Assembly (NCBI GenBank): GCA_947169935.1
Contig: CAMVRS010000014.1
Location: forward strand, 1 to 37,492
Reading direction: 5' to 3'
DNA: 37,492 bases
Source of the DNA: an uncultured Lachnospiraceae bacterium
Lineage (GTDB): Bacteria > Bacillota > Clostridia > Lachnospirales > Lachnospiraceae
Shown: piece after piece, positions 29,838 to 37,492 of the stretch
How the letters are laid out: each line of letters begins with the position of its first letter
How positions within the stretch are numbered: position 1 is the stretch's first letter
Translations under genes and position numbers: made by a program
Notes under the pieces: model-generated
The model's input: only the letters and a program-made list of their open reading frames with translations
The model's database searches: none
What the model was told of the DNA's origin: nothing

Positions 29838-31214
29838 TTATTTGGTGGCATCCAGGGCTGCCTTTGCAGCTATGATGTCTGCACCCAGCTCCACGGTCTC
29901 GTAAAGCAGATGTATGCGGCCCTGAGGATCCATCTTCTCGTAGTTGATGGCAACTCTCTGTACCACGGTAGCGCAGGCCTCTGCGGTGATATCCAGCAGG
30001 ATCACCAGTACCTGGCGGCCTGAATACTGGGTGGAAACGTCTCCACGGCGCAGTGTGGAATATAATGCCTGGTCCAGGCGCTCCACTGCTTTCTCCAACT
30101 CTTCCTTCTTGGGCAGATACCCCTGATCGGGAGCCAGAGTGAAGAGAACCATGCGCGCATCGATGGAACCACGCTCTGCCCTGCGGTGCAGGAAATTATA
30201 TACATACTGGAAACCTCTTATATCCAGCAGATAAGCTCCCTTATCGGGAATAACGCTGCTGAAATTAGTCTGAAGGCTCCAAAGATCGACATTGTTGCCG
30301 TTTCCGCCATCACCTTCCTTGGAGTAGAAGTGATAGCTTCCTTTTCCGCTCTGCTTTACAAAATACAGAGCTTTATCAGCCATGGAATAAAGATGTACGA
30401 AATCCCTTGCATCCTCGGGTGCTATGCCGATACCGATCGAAAGGGAAGTATTTGCATCGAAACGTCCCTCGGAAAGCTTCCAGGCAAACTCAGAGATAAG
30501 AGTCTCTGCCTTCTGCTTTAAAGTCTGGCGGTCTGTTATGCCGCTGAAGAATATCATGAATACGTCTCCGAATACGCGGCAGAGCACATCATCGGAATCG
30601 GTATTCTCCTGAACCGTCCTTGCCGCCATCTGGAGCACCATTTCGCTTGACTGGGATCCGTAAACATCTGCGAAAGCCTTGGAATTATCAAGGTCTATCA
30701 TGAAAAGGCTGCCGCTGTAGTTGCTGTTAAGCCTGTGATCGATTATCTGAACTGCCGCATTCCAATCAAGAAGTCCGGTGAGCACATCCCTCTGGGACGG
30801 ATCGACATATTCGGCATTATTACCCTGCATCATACCACCCAGACTGCGCTGCTGGTCTATGGAAGCAATGGTATCGTTGATCGTCTGCAGCATTGCACTG
30901 GGTATGAAAGGCTTAATGATAAAGTCAGCCGCAACCGTCCTGCATCTGTTCTCAAGCTCAACATCCCTCTTGGACATACATACGATAGGGATCCTCTTGG
31001 TTGCCTCATTATTACGGATACGGTTTATAAGCTCAAAACCGTCCATAACCGTAAGCTGAACCTCCATCAGGATCAGATCGGGGATCGTAGTAGTCAGGAA
31101 CTGCAATACCTGCGGTCCGGTAACCATCTCCGTAACCTTATAAGTACTGCTGAGCGTGTTCTTGACGATCTCCAGTATCGTCCTGTCTTCATCCACCACC
31201 AGAATGTGTTTCAT
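29838..31214 (-). CDS. Receiver domain plus two degenerate GGDEF-like domains
   Basis: A 458-residue cytoplasmic signalling protein. Residues 1-120 are a receiver with the acidic pair D8/E9 and K101, but the phosphoacceptor is Glu: LILMEVQLTVMDG has E51 seven residues before the MDG Asp. About 140-298 is a GGDEF fold (DVLTGLLDWNAA, MIDLDNSKAF, SLSIGIGIAPEDA), whose signature is FGDVF (215-219). About 322-450 looks like a second, weaker copy (LLDIRGFQYVYNFL, LRRGDVSTQYSGRQVLVILL) with YSGRQV in place of GGDEF. So neither phosphorylation nor c-di-GMP synthesis is expected; a protein- or nucleotide-sensing scaffold is more likely. The start at 31214 follows GAGAGGGGGG; the longer form to 31265 overlaps guaB. 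It lies 40 nt after guaB. Confidence 0.87.
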   Translation of the reverse strand: MKHILVVDEDRTILEIVKNTLSSTYKVTEMVTGPQVLQFLTTTIPDLILMEVQLTVMDGFELINRIRNNEATKRIPIVCMSKRDVELENRCRTVAADFIIKPFIPSAMLQTINDTIASIDQQRSLGGMMQGNNAEYVDPSQRDVLTGLLDWNAAVQIIDHRLNSNYSGSLFMIDLDNSKAFADVYGSQSSEMVLQMAARTVQENTDSDDVLCRVFGDVFMIFFSGITDRQTLKQKAETLISEFAWKLSEGRFDANTSLSIGIGIAPEDARDFVHLYSMADKALYFVKQSGKGSYHFYSKEGDGGNGNNVDLWSLQTNFSSVIPDKGAYLLDIRGFQYVYNFLHRRAERGSIDARMVLFTLAPDQGYLPKKEELEKAVERLDQALYSTLRRGDVSTQYSGRQVLVILLDITAEACATVVQRVAINYEKMDPQGRIHLLYETVELGADIIAAKAALDATK

Positions 31215-31229
31215 GATACCCCCCTCTCT

Positions 31230-31250
31230 GCCGCATCCTTGCGGCTTTTT
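31230..31250 (+). terminator. Small hairpin with plus-strand U tract between guaB and the receiver-GGDEF gene
   Basis: GCCGC-ATCCTT-GCGGC then TTTTT on the plus strand. Because both flanking genes are on the minus strand it would stop antisense transcription, or, on the minus strand, it is only a hairpin just before the ribosome site of the next gene. Confidence 0.4.
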
Positions 31251-31254
31251 AAGT

Positions 31255-32736
<1,482 letters not shown>

Positions 32737-32738
32737 TT

Positions 32739-32767
32739 ATTATACGGGGTGCGGCGCCCGAATTCAA
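32739..32767 (-). promoter_or_regulatory. guaB promoter
   Basis: Minus strand TTGAAT (32767-32762), 17 nt spacer, TATAAT (32744-32739). The -35 overlaps the stop of the DUF6106-like gene. Confidence 0.7.
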
Positions 32768-33264
32768 TCGAAAAATACTTTTCTGGGCGCGTTATTTTGT
32801 ACCATCTTAACAAATTCCTGCGGCAAGTCAAGCAGGATCTTGCGGCCACCCTCATAGATCATTGCATAGGGCGGTTCTTCCTTTGTCTTGTCCATGCTCC
32901 AGTATGCTGTCTCTTTGAGGTCCCTGTTTTTATACTCTCCCAGCCTGTAGGAATTTGCGGGAGCCAGGATCTCCATCTTGTCAATATCAAAAGTCTCAAG
33001 ATCCTTGCGCTTCTCTTTCGCCATTATCTTGGAGACCGTGATACTCTTATCACAGTATAAGTATTCATATTCAACATCTGTAAGGGGGAAAATAACATAG
33101 CGATAGAGCATCGCCAGACCCAGACCTACGATTATGCTGAGGGCCGGCACAAAGAAAAACGCCACAAGGGTTCCCACCACGATAAAAGCGATGCAGCCGA
33201 ATCTGAGCGCCAGATCCTTGGGCTCAGTATTCTTCTTAACCAGGTGCTCCATGTAAGAGTCCAT
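32764..33264 (-). CDS. DUF6106-like small membrane protein
   Basis: A 166-residue protein with two adjacent hydrophobic helices (about 24-45 and 46-62: FIVVGTLVAFFFVPALSIIVGL) followed by a beta-rich cytoplasmic domain. The start DSYMEHLVKKN and the segments YLYCDKSITVSKIMAKEKRKDLETFDIDKMEIL and YEGGRKILLDLP match what I recall of DUF6106, a family of Lachnospiraceae; a YcxB-like membrane-anchored PH-type fold is another reading. The ATG at 33264 has GGAGAGG 7 nt upstream; the TTG two codons earlier is too close to it. The promoter TTGAAG-17-TATTAT is at 33296-33324. It is divergent from the DUF6062-like gene and upstream of guaB. No function is known. Confidence 0.75.
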   Translation of the reverse strand: MDSYMEHLVKKNTEPKDLALRFGCIAFIVVGTLVAFFFVPALSIIVGLGLAMLYRYVIFPLTDVEYEYLYCDKSITVSKIMAKEKRKDLETFDIDKMEILAPANSYRLGEYKNRDLKETAYWSMDKTKEEPPYAMIYEGGRKILLDLPQEFVKMVQNNAPRKVFFD

Positions 33265-33295
33265 CTTCAAACCTCTCCGTCAATGAATTCTGTTT

Positions 33296-33324
33296 ATAAT
33301 ATCACATAGACGGATAATCTTCAA
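33296..33324 (-). promoter_or_regulatory. Promoter of the DUF6106-like gene
   Basis: Minus strand TTGAAG (33324-33319), 17 nt spacer, TATTAT (33301-33296). Confidence 0.55.
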
Positions 33325-33332
33325 GAAGAAAA

Positions 33333-33362
33333 TTGACGGGCCGCCATACGCTGTGATAACAT
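33333..33362 (+). promoter_or_regulatory. Possible promoter of the DUF6062-like gene
   Basis: TTGACG (33333-33338), 18 nt spacer, TAACAT (33357-33362). The -10 is weak; it is back to back with the divergent promoter. Confidence 0.4.
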
Positions 33363-33404
33363 AGCGGTGGTGTAATGCCGCGAATAAAGACAGGAGAGTT
33401 CTAT

Positions 33405-34163
33405 ATGAAAGAACAGTTATATACTATACCTTTAAATGATGCCGTTAATGCAGGGGATGAATGTCCTTTCTGCTTTGTGGAAAGGTCTCTGGAGCAGGAT
33501 TCACTGGATTTTGTCCTGGGAAGCTGCGCCTCCTATATGGAAAGCGATGTACGCGCACTGACGGATGCCCAGGGCTTCTGCCGCGAACACTTCAAGAAGA
33601 TGTTCGATTACGGAAACACTTTAGGCAACGGCTGGATCTTAAAAACCCATTTTATGAAGACCCGGAACGACCTGAATAATGAAATCAAGCGTTTCCGCCC
33701 CGGCAAGGTAAGTCTGGCCGATAAACTGAAAGGCAAGACCGCTTCCAACAGCATCGTAGACTGGGTGCGCTCCCGCGAGGATTCCTGCTATGTATGCCGA
33801 CATTCGGCGGAGATCTACGCCCGCTACATCGATACTTTCTTCGTAATGTTCAGGGATGATGATAATTTCCGCAGCCGTGTTGCTGCAAGCAAAGGCTTCT
33901 GCATAACCCACTTCGGCGATCTTTGTGCTGCTGCCGATTCCAAATTAAGCGGCCCCCAGCTGGACGCCTTTTATGAGATGATATTCCCTCTTATGCAGAA
34001 GAACCTGGACCGCCTGCAGGAAGATGTAAACTGGCTTATCGAGAAGTTTGACTACCGTAATGCGGACGCCGATTGGAAGGAATCCAAAGACGCCGTCCAG
34101 CGCGGTATGCAAAAATTAAAGGGCGGATATCCTGCGGATGCCCCCCTTAAGATGAAAAAATAA
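33405..34163 (+). CDS. DUF6062-like protein with two CxxC/CxxH modules
   Basis: A 252-residue cytoplasmic protein that resembles DUF6062 of Lachnospiraceae. It contains two related halves, each with a Cys pair then a Cys-His pair: C20-x2-C23 with C59-x2-H62 (CPFC, GFCREH), and C128-x2-C131 with C166-x2-H169 (CYVC, GFCITH). The halves are offset by about 107 residues, so this is an internal duplication. Four potential ligands per half suggest a structural zinc or a labile metal/redox site. The remainder is helical and charged, ending in a Lys-rich tail. The start at 33405 follows AGGAGAG; the ten extra upstream codons lack a ribosome site. No partner is evident nearby. The function is unknown. 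Confidence 0.78.
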   Translation: MKEQLYTIPLNDAVNAGDECPFCFVERSLEQDSLDFVLGSCASYMESDVRALTDAQGFCREHFKKMFDYGNTLGNGWILKTHFMKTRNDLNNEIKRFRPGKVSLADKLKGKTASNSIVDWVRSREDSCYVCRHSAEIYARYIDTFFVMFRDDDNFRSRVAASKGFCITHFGDLCAAADSKLSGPQLDAFYEMIFPLMQKNLDRLQEDVNWLIEKFDYRNADADWKESKDAVQRGMQKLKGGYPADAPLKMKK

Positions 34164-34220
34164 ATTCAACGCGAATTATCCAAGATAATCAGGAACACCT
34201 GACACAAAACTGAAGAAATG

Positions 34221-34244
34221 AATGGCCGGCAAAAGCCGGCCATT
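34221..34244 (+). terminator. Hairpin after the DUF6062-like gene
   Basis: A perfect 10 bp stem AATGGCCGGC/GCCGGCCATT with an AAAA loop. The tail (CTCATATTATC) is only moderately U-rich, so it is a probable rather than certain terminator. Confidence 0.5.
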
Positions 34245-34285
34245 CTCATATTATCAGCGTCTAATTTTATCCCCATCTCCCTTCC

Positions 34286-34541
34286 GGCGGTAATTTTCTG
34301 TATTTTCCTTATTTTTACCGCCATAACACTTTGTTTTTCATTAATTTCAGTCTCTCTTGGCGGTATTTTCCCTGTTTTTCCTTCATTTTACTGCCAAAAC
34401 CCTTTGTTTTTCATACTTTTGGGCACTTTCCGGCGGTATTTTTGGGCGTTTTTTCTCTTTTTACCGCCATAGCACTTTGTTTTTCATTAATTTCGGTCTC
34501 TCTTGGCGGTAATTTTCTGTATTCTACTCCTTTTTACCGCC
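34286..34541. repeat. Tandem hairpin array with exact 73 nt period
   Basis: GGCGGTA begins at 34286, 34359, 34432 and 34505, and its inverted partner TACCGCC (TACTGCC once) begins at 34316, 34389, 34462 and 34535. Both series step by exactly 73 nt, giving 3.5 copies, each a hairpin with a 23 nt loop followed by CACTTTGTTTTTCAT-like sequence. It fills most of the 438 nt gap 34164-34602. All reading frames are broken by the period, so it is non-coding. Confidence 0.9.
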
Positions 34542-34602
34542 GGTCCTTTAAACAACAATCAGAATTTACACATCTTTAGGGAAACTCCTTCATATTGAAC
34601 CT

Positions 34603-35301
34603 TTACTCTTCGCTGACAGCGTTCTTTATCACTTCATCCGACACGATCTTTCCGTCCGATATGGTAATGATACGGTCGGCCATCGCAGCTATGCTCTCAT
34701 CATGCGTAACCAGTATCATGGTCTGGGAGAACTTCCTTGCCGAGCTGCGGAGCAGAGTCATTATCTCCATGCCCGTAGCTTTATCCAGATTACCGGTAGG
34801 CTCATCCGCGAGTATCAGGGCCGGGTGATGGGCATAGGCCCTGCCTATTGCCACTCTCTGTTTCTGGCCGCCGGACAATTCCTCCGGCATATGATAACGG
34901 CGCTCTTCCAGCCCCAGCATAATAAGGAGCTTCGTCATATTTTCCTCTTTCATGCGTATGCCGTCCAGGCGTACCGGGATCTCGATGTTTTCTTCCACAT
35001 TAAGCACAGGGATAAGGTTGTATTCCTGGAATATAAAACCGATCTTTCTCCTGCGGAATTCCGCGCGCTGCTTTGCTTTCATGCTGTGCACGTCTTCCCC
35101 GTCCAGCACCACGCTGCCAAAGGTCGCCGAATCCACGCCGCCCAGTAATGATAACAACGTGGATTTGCCGGATCCGCTGGCACCCACTATGGCCACGAAT
35201 TCCCCTTTCTCAACACTGAAACTCACGTGGTCCAGTGCCACCACCTTGGTTTCTTCGCTTCCGTATACCTTTGTAAGGCCGTTTACTTCAAGATAACTCA
35301 T
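34603..35301 (-). CDS. ABC transporter ATPase, MacB/BceA type
   Basis: A 232-residue ATPase of the class that partners with FtsX-type permeases. Walker A GASGSGKST (about 39-47), Q-loop FIFQEYNLIP, signature LSGGQKQRVAIGRA (about 143-156), Walker B LILADEPTGNLD and H-loop ILVTHDESIA are all present. These ATPases power mechanotransmission or removal of antimicrobial peptides rather than classical transport. It is separated from the kinase gene by about 135 nt containing two full dispersed repeats, so it may be read through from the same transcript. The permease fragment at the right edge is the expected partner. No substrate can be inferred beyond the family trend. Confidence 0.93.
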   Translation of the reverse strand: MSYLEVNGLTKVYGSEETKVVALDHVSFSVEKGEFVAIVGASGSGKSTLLSLLGGVDSATFGSVVLDGEDVHSMKAKQRAEFRRRKIGFIFQEYNLIPVLNVEENIEIPVRLDGIRMKEENMTKLLIMLGLEERRYHMPEELSGGQKQRVAIGRAYAHHPALILADEPTGNLDKATGMEIMTLLRSSARKFSQTMILVTHDESIAAMADRIITISDGKIVSDEVIKNAVSEE

Positions 35302-35327
35302 ATTCGTTACTCCTCTCTGTATTATAA

Positions 35328-35353
35328 GATCCTTCGCTTCGCTCAGGATGACA
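35328..35353 (+). repeat. Dispersed hairpin repeat, copy 6
   Basis: A 26 nt unit with the CTTCG core, the first of two intact copies between the ABC ATPase and the kinase. Confidence 0.85.
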
Positions 35354-35375
35354 TGGGGCAGTTTTCTCTATCAAA

Positions 35376-35401
35376 GATCCTTCGCTTCGCTCAGGATGAC
35401 A
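35376..35401 (+). repeat. Dispersed hairpin repeat, copy 7
   Basis: Identical to copy 6 over 26 nt, 48 nt further on. A decayed trace CTCAGATTGACA follows at 35412-35423. Confidence 0.85.
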
Positions 35402-35436
35402 CGGGAAAAAACTCAGATTGACATAGGGGTCTTCTC

Positions 35437-36483
35437 TCATTGCAGTGCCTTTTCATGTATCAGAAAACAGCTCGATATACTGGTGTATGATCCTTCTCCT
35501 GTCTTACTCTTGGCCGTTATGACTCCGTCATGGGCTTCTATTATCTGCTTTGCCAGGGCCAGGCCTATTCCCACGCCGCTGCCGCGCTCACCGTTCGCAT
35601 GCTTAGCCCTGTAGAAACGGTTGAATATCTTTGGCAGTTCGGAAGGCTCTATGCCCTCTCCCTGATCCGTCACGGTGACCGTCACGGCCATGGGCGTTGC
35701 CTTTATATCTATATCAACAGTACTTTCCTCAAAGGCATATTCCGCCGCATTCTTTATGATGTTCTGAAAGGCTTCCTGCAGCCAGTCCTTATCCTGGTCC
35801 AGCTTAACTTCCTCATCTCCGTGAGTGGATATGCGTACCTTAAGCTTCCGCGCATCCAGGATAGTCTTCAACGCATGAATACTTTTTTCAAGAGTATCCT
35901 TAAGCGGAGCAGGCTCCCTTTCCATCACATAGCTGCCGGATTCAAGCTGCGCTATCTTAAGCAGTCCCGTTACCAGCCAGCGTATCTTTTCCATTGACCG
36001 CTGCGCACGTTCTGAAAGCTCCGCGCTCTCCGGCATATGCTTTGCCATCTCTTTTTTGAAAATGTCGATATAGACTTCCAGCGCAGCCAGCGGCGTTTTC
36101 ATCTGATGGGTGATATCGCTCATCAGGTCCTTTAGCCACTTCATGTCGGCTTCCCGCTTATCTTCCTTATCCGCCAGGATACGCCCTATCTCCTTCATCT
36201 CTTCAAGCTGGCGGGCAAATACGCTGTCTTTAAGAAACAGAGCTTCTTCTTTTTTATCCGGCCGCCACCCTACATAATCTTCCCTCATGGCGCTCAGCAG
36301 CTGCTCGGTTACGGAAGCTTTTTTATACACCCGCCATATACCCGTGAAGCCGATGATGATCTGTACCAGAAATACCGGCAGCACCCAGTACGCCTCAAAA
36401 CCAATGACCAGCCACAGTACTATCAGTACTGCCATGGCGATAAAAGAATACAGGCAGTATAATGCCTCTTCACGCTTTATCAT
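35437..36483 (-). CDS. Intramembrane-sensing histidine kinase (BceS-like)
   Basis: A 348-residue sensor kinase. Two closely spaced helices (about 10-28 and 33-50) leave almost no outer loop, the hallmark of intramembrane-sensing kinases that take their signal from an associated FtsX-type transporter. The phosphorylation box is SDITHQMKTPLAAL with H126, followed by the ATPase domain with NIIKNAAEYAF (N box), DQGEGIEP (G1) and GSGVGIGLALAKQII (G2). Its start overlaps the regulator stop by 4 nt. By context it should phosphorylate the OmpR-type regulator on sensing a cell-envelope antimicrobial through the neighbouring ABC proteins; this role follows from the family and is not shown. The last residues (SYTSISSCFLIHEKALQ) are longer than usual. 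Confidence 0.9.
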   Translation of the reverse strand: MIKREEALYCLYSFIAMAVLIVLWLVIGFEAYWVLPVFLVQIIIGFTGIWRVYKKASVTEQLLSAMREDYVGWRPDKKEEALFLKDSVFARQLEEMKEIGRILADKEDKREADMKWLKDLMSDITHQMKTPLAALEVYIDIFKKEMAKHMPESAELSERAQRSMEKIRWLVTGLLKIAQLESGSYVMEREPAPLKDTLEKSIHALKTILDARKLKVRISTHGDEEVKLDQDKDWLQEAFQNIIKNAAEYAFEESTVDIDIKATPMAVTVTVTDQGEGIEPSELPKIFNRFYRAKHANGERGSGVGIGLALAKQIIEAHDGVITAKSKTGEGSYTSISSCFLIHEKALQ

Positions 36484-37133
36484 CCCTGTTCCTCCCAGCG
36501 GTAACCTTCACCGCGCACAGTCTGTATGGGGTCTTTTCCCTCTTCGTCTTTGAGCTTTTCCCGCAGGCGCTTTACATACACCGATACGGCGTTGGGATCC
36601 GCATATTCGCCGGTATCCATAATGCTCTTCATTATCTGCTCACGGCTTACCACCTCTCCCGCATGTTCCATAAAGAGCTTAAGCAGGCGGTATTCATTGG
36701 GGCTTAAGTCTATGCGCTCATCCTTTCTTCTGAGACACAGCCTGTTCTCATCCAGATGGAGGCCGCCCTTCATCTCCCTGCCCCGCAGCTTGGAACGTAT
36801 CCTGGCCATCAGTTCTGCTGTCCTGAAAGGCTTAGTCACATAATCATCTGCCCCTGCACCGAAAGCCTTTACCACCTGGCTTTCCCCGTCAAGCGCCGTA
36901 AGGAATATCACCGGAAGCCTGGCGTCCTTTTTCCTTATATATTCGCAGAACTCATATCCTTCCCCGTCCGGCAGCATCACATCAAGAAGCACCAGATCAG
37001 GCTCCTCTTTATCAAGCAGCTGTTTGGCCTCTTCAAGGCACGCCGCGCGGTACACCTCAAAGTCCTCGCTCTTAAGCGACCAGCCCAGGGCCGTCGCAAG
37101 GTTTTCATCATCTTCTACCATTAATATTTTCAT
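36480..37133 (-). CDS. OmpR-family response regulator
   Basis: A 217-residue regulator. The receiver (1-115) has the acidic pocket EDDE (7-10), the phosphoacceptor in LVLLDVMLPDGEGYEF (about D51), T/A switch LTALDGE and K101-like YVTKPF. The DNA-binding domain (about 125-217) is a winged helix with LSPNEYRLLKLFMEHAGEVVSREQIM, VSVYVKRLREKL and TVRGEGYRW. It is coupled to the kinase gene (4 nt overlap) and should control envelope-stress genes including the ABC genes around it. A single dispersed repeat and a tandem 32 nt duplication lie between it and the permease upstream, so its own promoter is not obvious. Confidence 0.95.
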   Translation of the reverse strand: MKILMVEDDENLATALGWSLKSEDFEVYRAACLEEAKQLLDKEEPDLVLLDVMLPDGEGYEFCEYIRKKDARLPVIFLTALDGESQVVKAFGAGADDYVTKPFRTAELMARIRSKLRGREMKGGLHLDENRLCLRRKDERIDLSPNEYRLLKLFMEHAGEVVSREQIMKSIMDTGEYADPNAVSVYVKRLREKLKDEEGKDPIQTVRGEGYRWEEQG

Positions 37134-37152
37134 AAGAATATTTCCTCGAAAA

Positions 37153-37184
37153 GATCCTTCGTCGCTGCGCTCCTCAGGATGACA
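37153..37184 (+). repeat. Dispersed hairpin repeat, copy 8
   Basis: A 32 nt form with the longer TCGTCGCTGCGCTCC core, 20 nt before the response-regulator start on the opposite reading direction. It is followed by a 32 nt tandem duplication (37177-37240) that includes AGGATGACA and GCTGTTATTTCTTCATT twice. Confidence 0.85.
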
Positions 37185-37222
37185 CCGCTGTTATTTCTTC
37201 ATTATTCAGGATGACATTGCTG

Positions 37223-37492
37223 TTATTTCTTCATTCCTGAGGTTTCCATAGAATCCTTCCATTCCTTATAATTTGCCACTGCCACCGTGCCGAGTATCAG
37301 CGCCACGATCAATACTGCCGCCCCAACCGGCCAGACATATACGTAATTGTTCTCCGCACCCTCTGTAATAAGTTTCTTTATGAAAACATAGCTTATACCT
37401 ATGCTTACCAGCGTTCCTGTTACGGCAGATATCACGGCACCAAAGCCGTGCTCTATCAGCATCATCTTAAGCTTCTGCTTAGGCTCCATTCC
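37223..37492 (-). CDS. FtsX-type ABC permease, C-terminal 89 residues (cut by right edge)
   Basis: The minus strand is open from the right edge to a stop at 37223, so only the C-terminus of a larger protein is seen. The visible part, with KQKLKMMLIEHGFGAVISAV, a helix to about YVFIKKLI, then VWPVGAAVLIVALILGTVAVANY, matches the last two helices of FtsX/BceB-type permeases, which end in a helix and short polar tail. An ATG at 37489 lies in frame but is internal. It is the natural partner of the ABC ATPase at 34603-35301. Its stop codon and last codons are copied again in the 32 nt duplication just downstream. The upstream part and the extracellular domain are outside the window. Confidence 0.75.
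   Translation of the reverse strand, partial: GMEPKQKLKMMLIEHGFGAVISAVTGTLVSIGISYVFIKKLITEGAENNYVYVWPVGAAVLIVALILGTVAVANYKEWKDSMETSGMKK

Noticed and set aside
34286-34541. CRISPR array
   Set aside because: The period is 73 nt with internal inverted repeats and diverged copies; there are no short identical repeats with unique spacers and no cas genes.
35227-35421. Short open frame containing two ILRFAQDD segments
   Set aside because: The peptide repeat is the translation of the dispersed DNA hairpin repeat, not a protein motif.

Overview
The window looks like chromosome from an anaerobic Firmicute, most likely a gut or rumen Lachnospiraceae (Clostridia). The basis is gene content: class III fructose-1,6-bisphosphatase, a reverse rubrerythrin beside a flavoredoxin-rubredoxin protein, a lipoprotein GH5 endoglucanase, a CE2-like esterase, BioY with a Firmicute BirA box, and three small proteins resembling families I recall from Lachnospiraceae (DUF4867-, DUF6062- and DUF6106-like). 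I recognise 34 protein genes, two of them cut by the window edges. There is no rRNA, tRNA, CRISPR array, transposase or prophage gene. Most genes lie on the minus strand.

Layout. 1-2.6 kb: start of an Sfp-type phosphopantetheinyl transferase, hisS, and a five-helix membrane protein of unknown function. 2.7-4.8 kb (+): an LTA-synthase-like phosphoglycerol transferase. 9.3-4.8 kb (-): fbp followed closely by an ABCG-like exporter pair whose ATPase carries an N-terminal membrane domain. 10.5-9.3 kb (-): rubrerythrin and flavoredoxin-rubredoxin. 13.9-10.6 kb (-): a GT4 glycosyltransferase with an amphipathic tail, coupled to a GH13 glucosidase. 14.05 kb (+): bioY under a BirA operator. 18.15-14.6 kb (-): CE2-like esterase, GT4, metallophosphoesterase (start/stop coupled), then ybaK. 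18.4 kb (+): GH5 endoglucanase. 21.0-19.7 kb (-): DegT-type sugar aminotransferase. 22.5-21.1 kb (-): an XRE regulator plus DUF6036-like nucleotidyltransferase pair resembling a toxin-antitoxin module. 24.4-22.6 kb (-): secreted Ig-like protein. 27.4-24.5 kb (-): cysE then a PglF/CapD-type nucleotide-sugar dehydratase. 27.7 kb (+): DUF4867-like protein. 29.5-28.5 kb (-): PadR and a HAAS-type membrane protein. 32.7-29.8 kb (-): guaB and a receiver-GGDEF protein that appears catalytically degenerate. 33.3 kb: divergent DUF6106-like and DUF6062-like genes. 37.5-34.6 kb (-): FtsX-type permease (cut), response regulator, intramembrane-sensing kinase and ABC ATPase, a probable peptide-sensing and detoxification module.

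How it fits together. Much of the window serves the cell envelope and carbohydrate use: LTA-type polymer synthesis, two GT4 enzymes, a UDP-sugar dehydratase and an aminotransferase that could act in the same amino-sugar pathway, plus cellulose and hemicellulose-acting enzymes. The rest is housekeeping and stress.

The least explained material is intergenic. A 26-32 nt hairpin repeat occurs eight times, always in the same orientation and often touching stop codons, with decayed half copies behind it. There is a 95 bp imperfect inverted repeat before the GH5 gene, two further structured elements at 29.6-29.75 kb, and a tandem array with an exact 73 nt period of hairpins at 34.29-34.54 kb. The XRE gene has two abutting 16 bp palindromes sitting on a consensus promoter.
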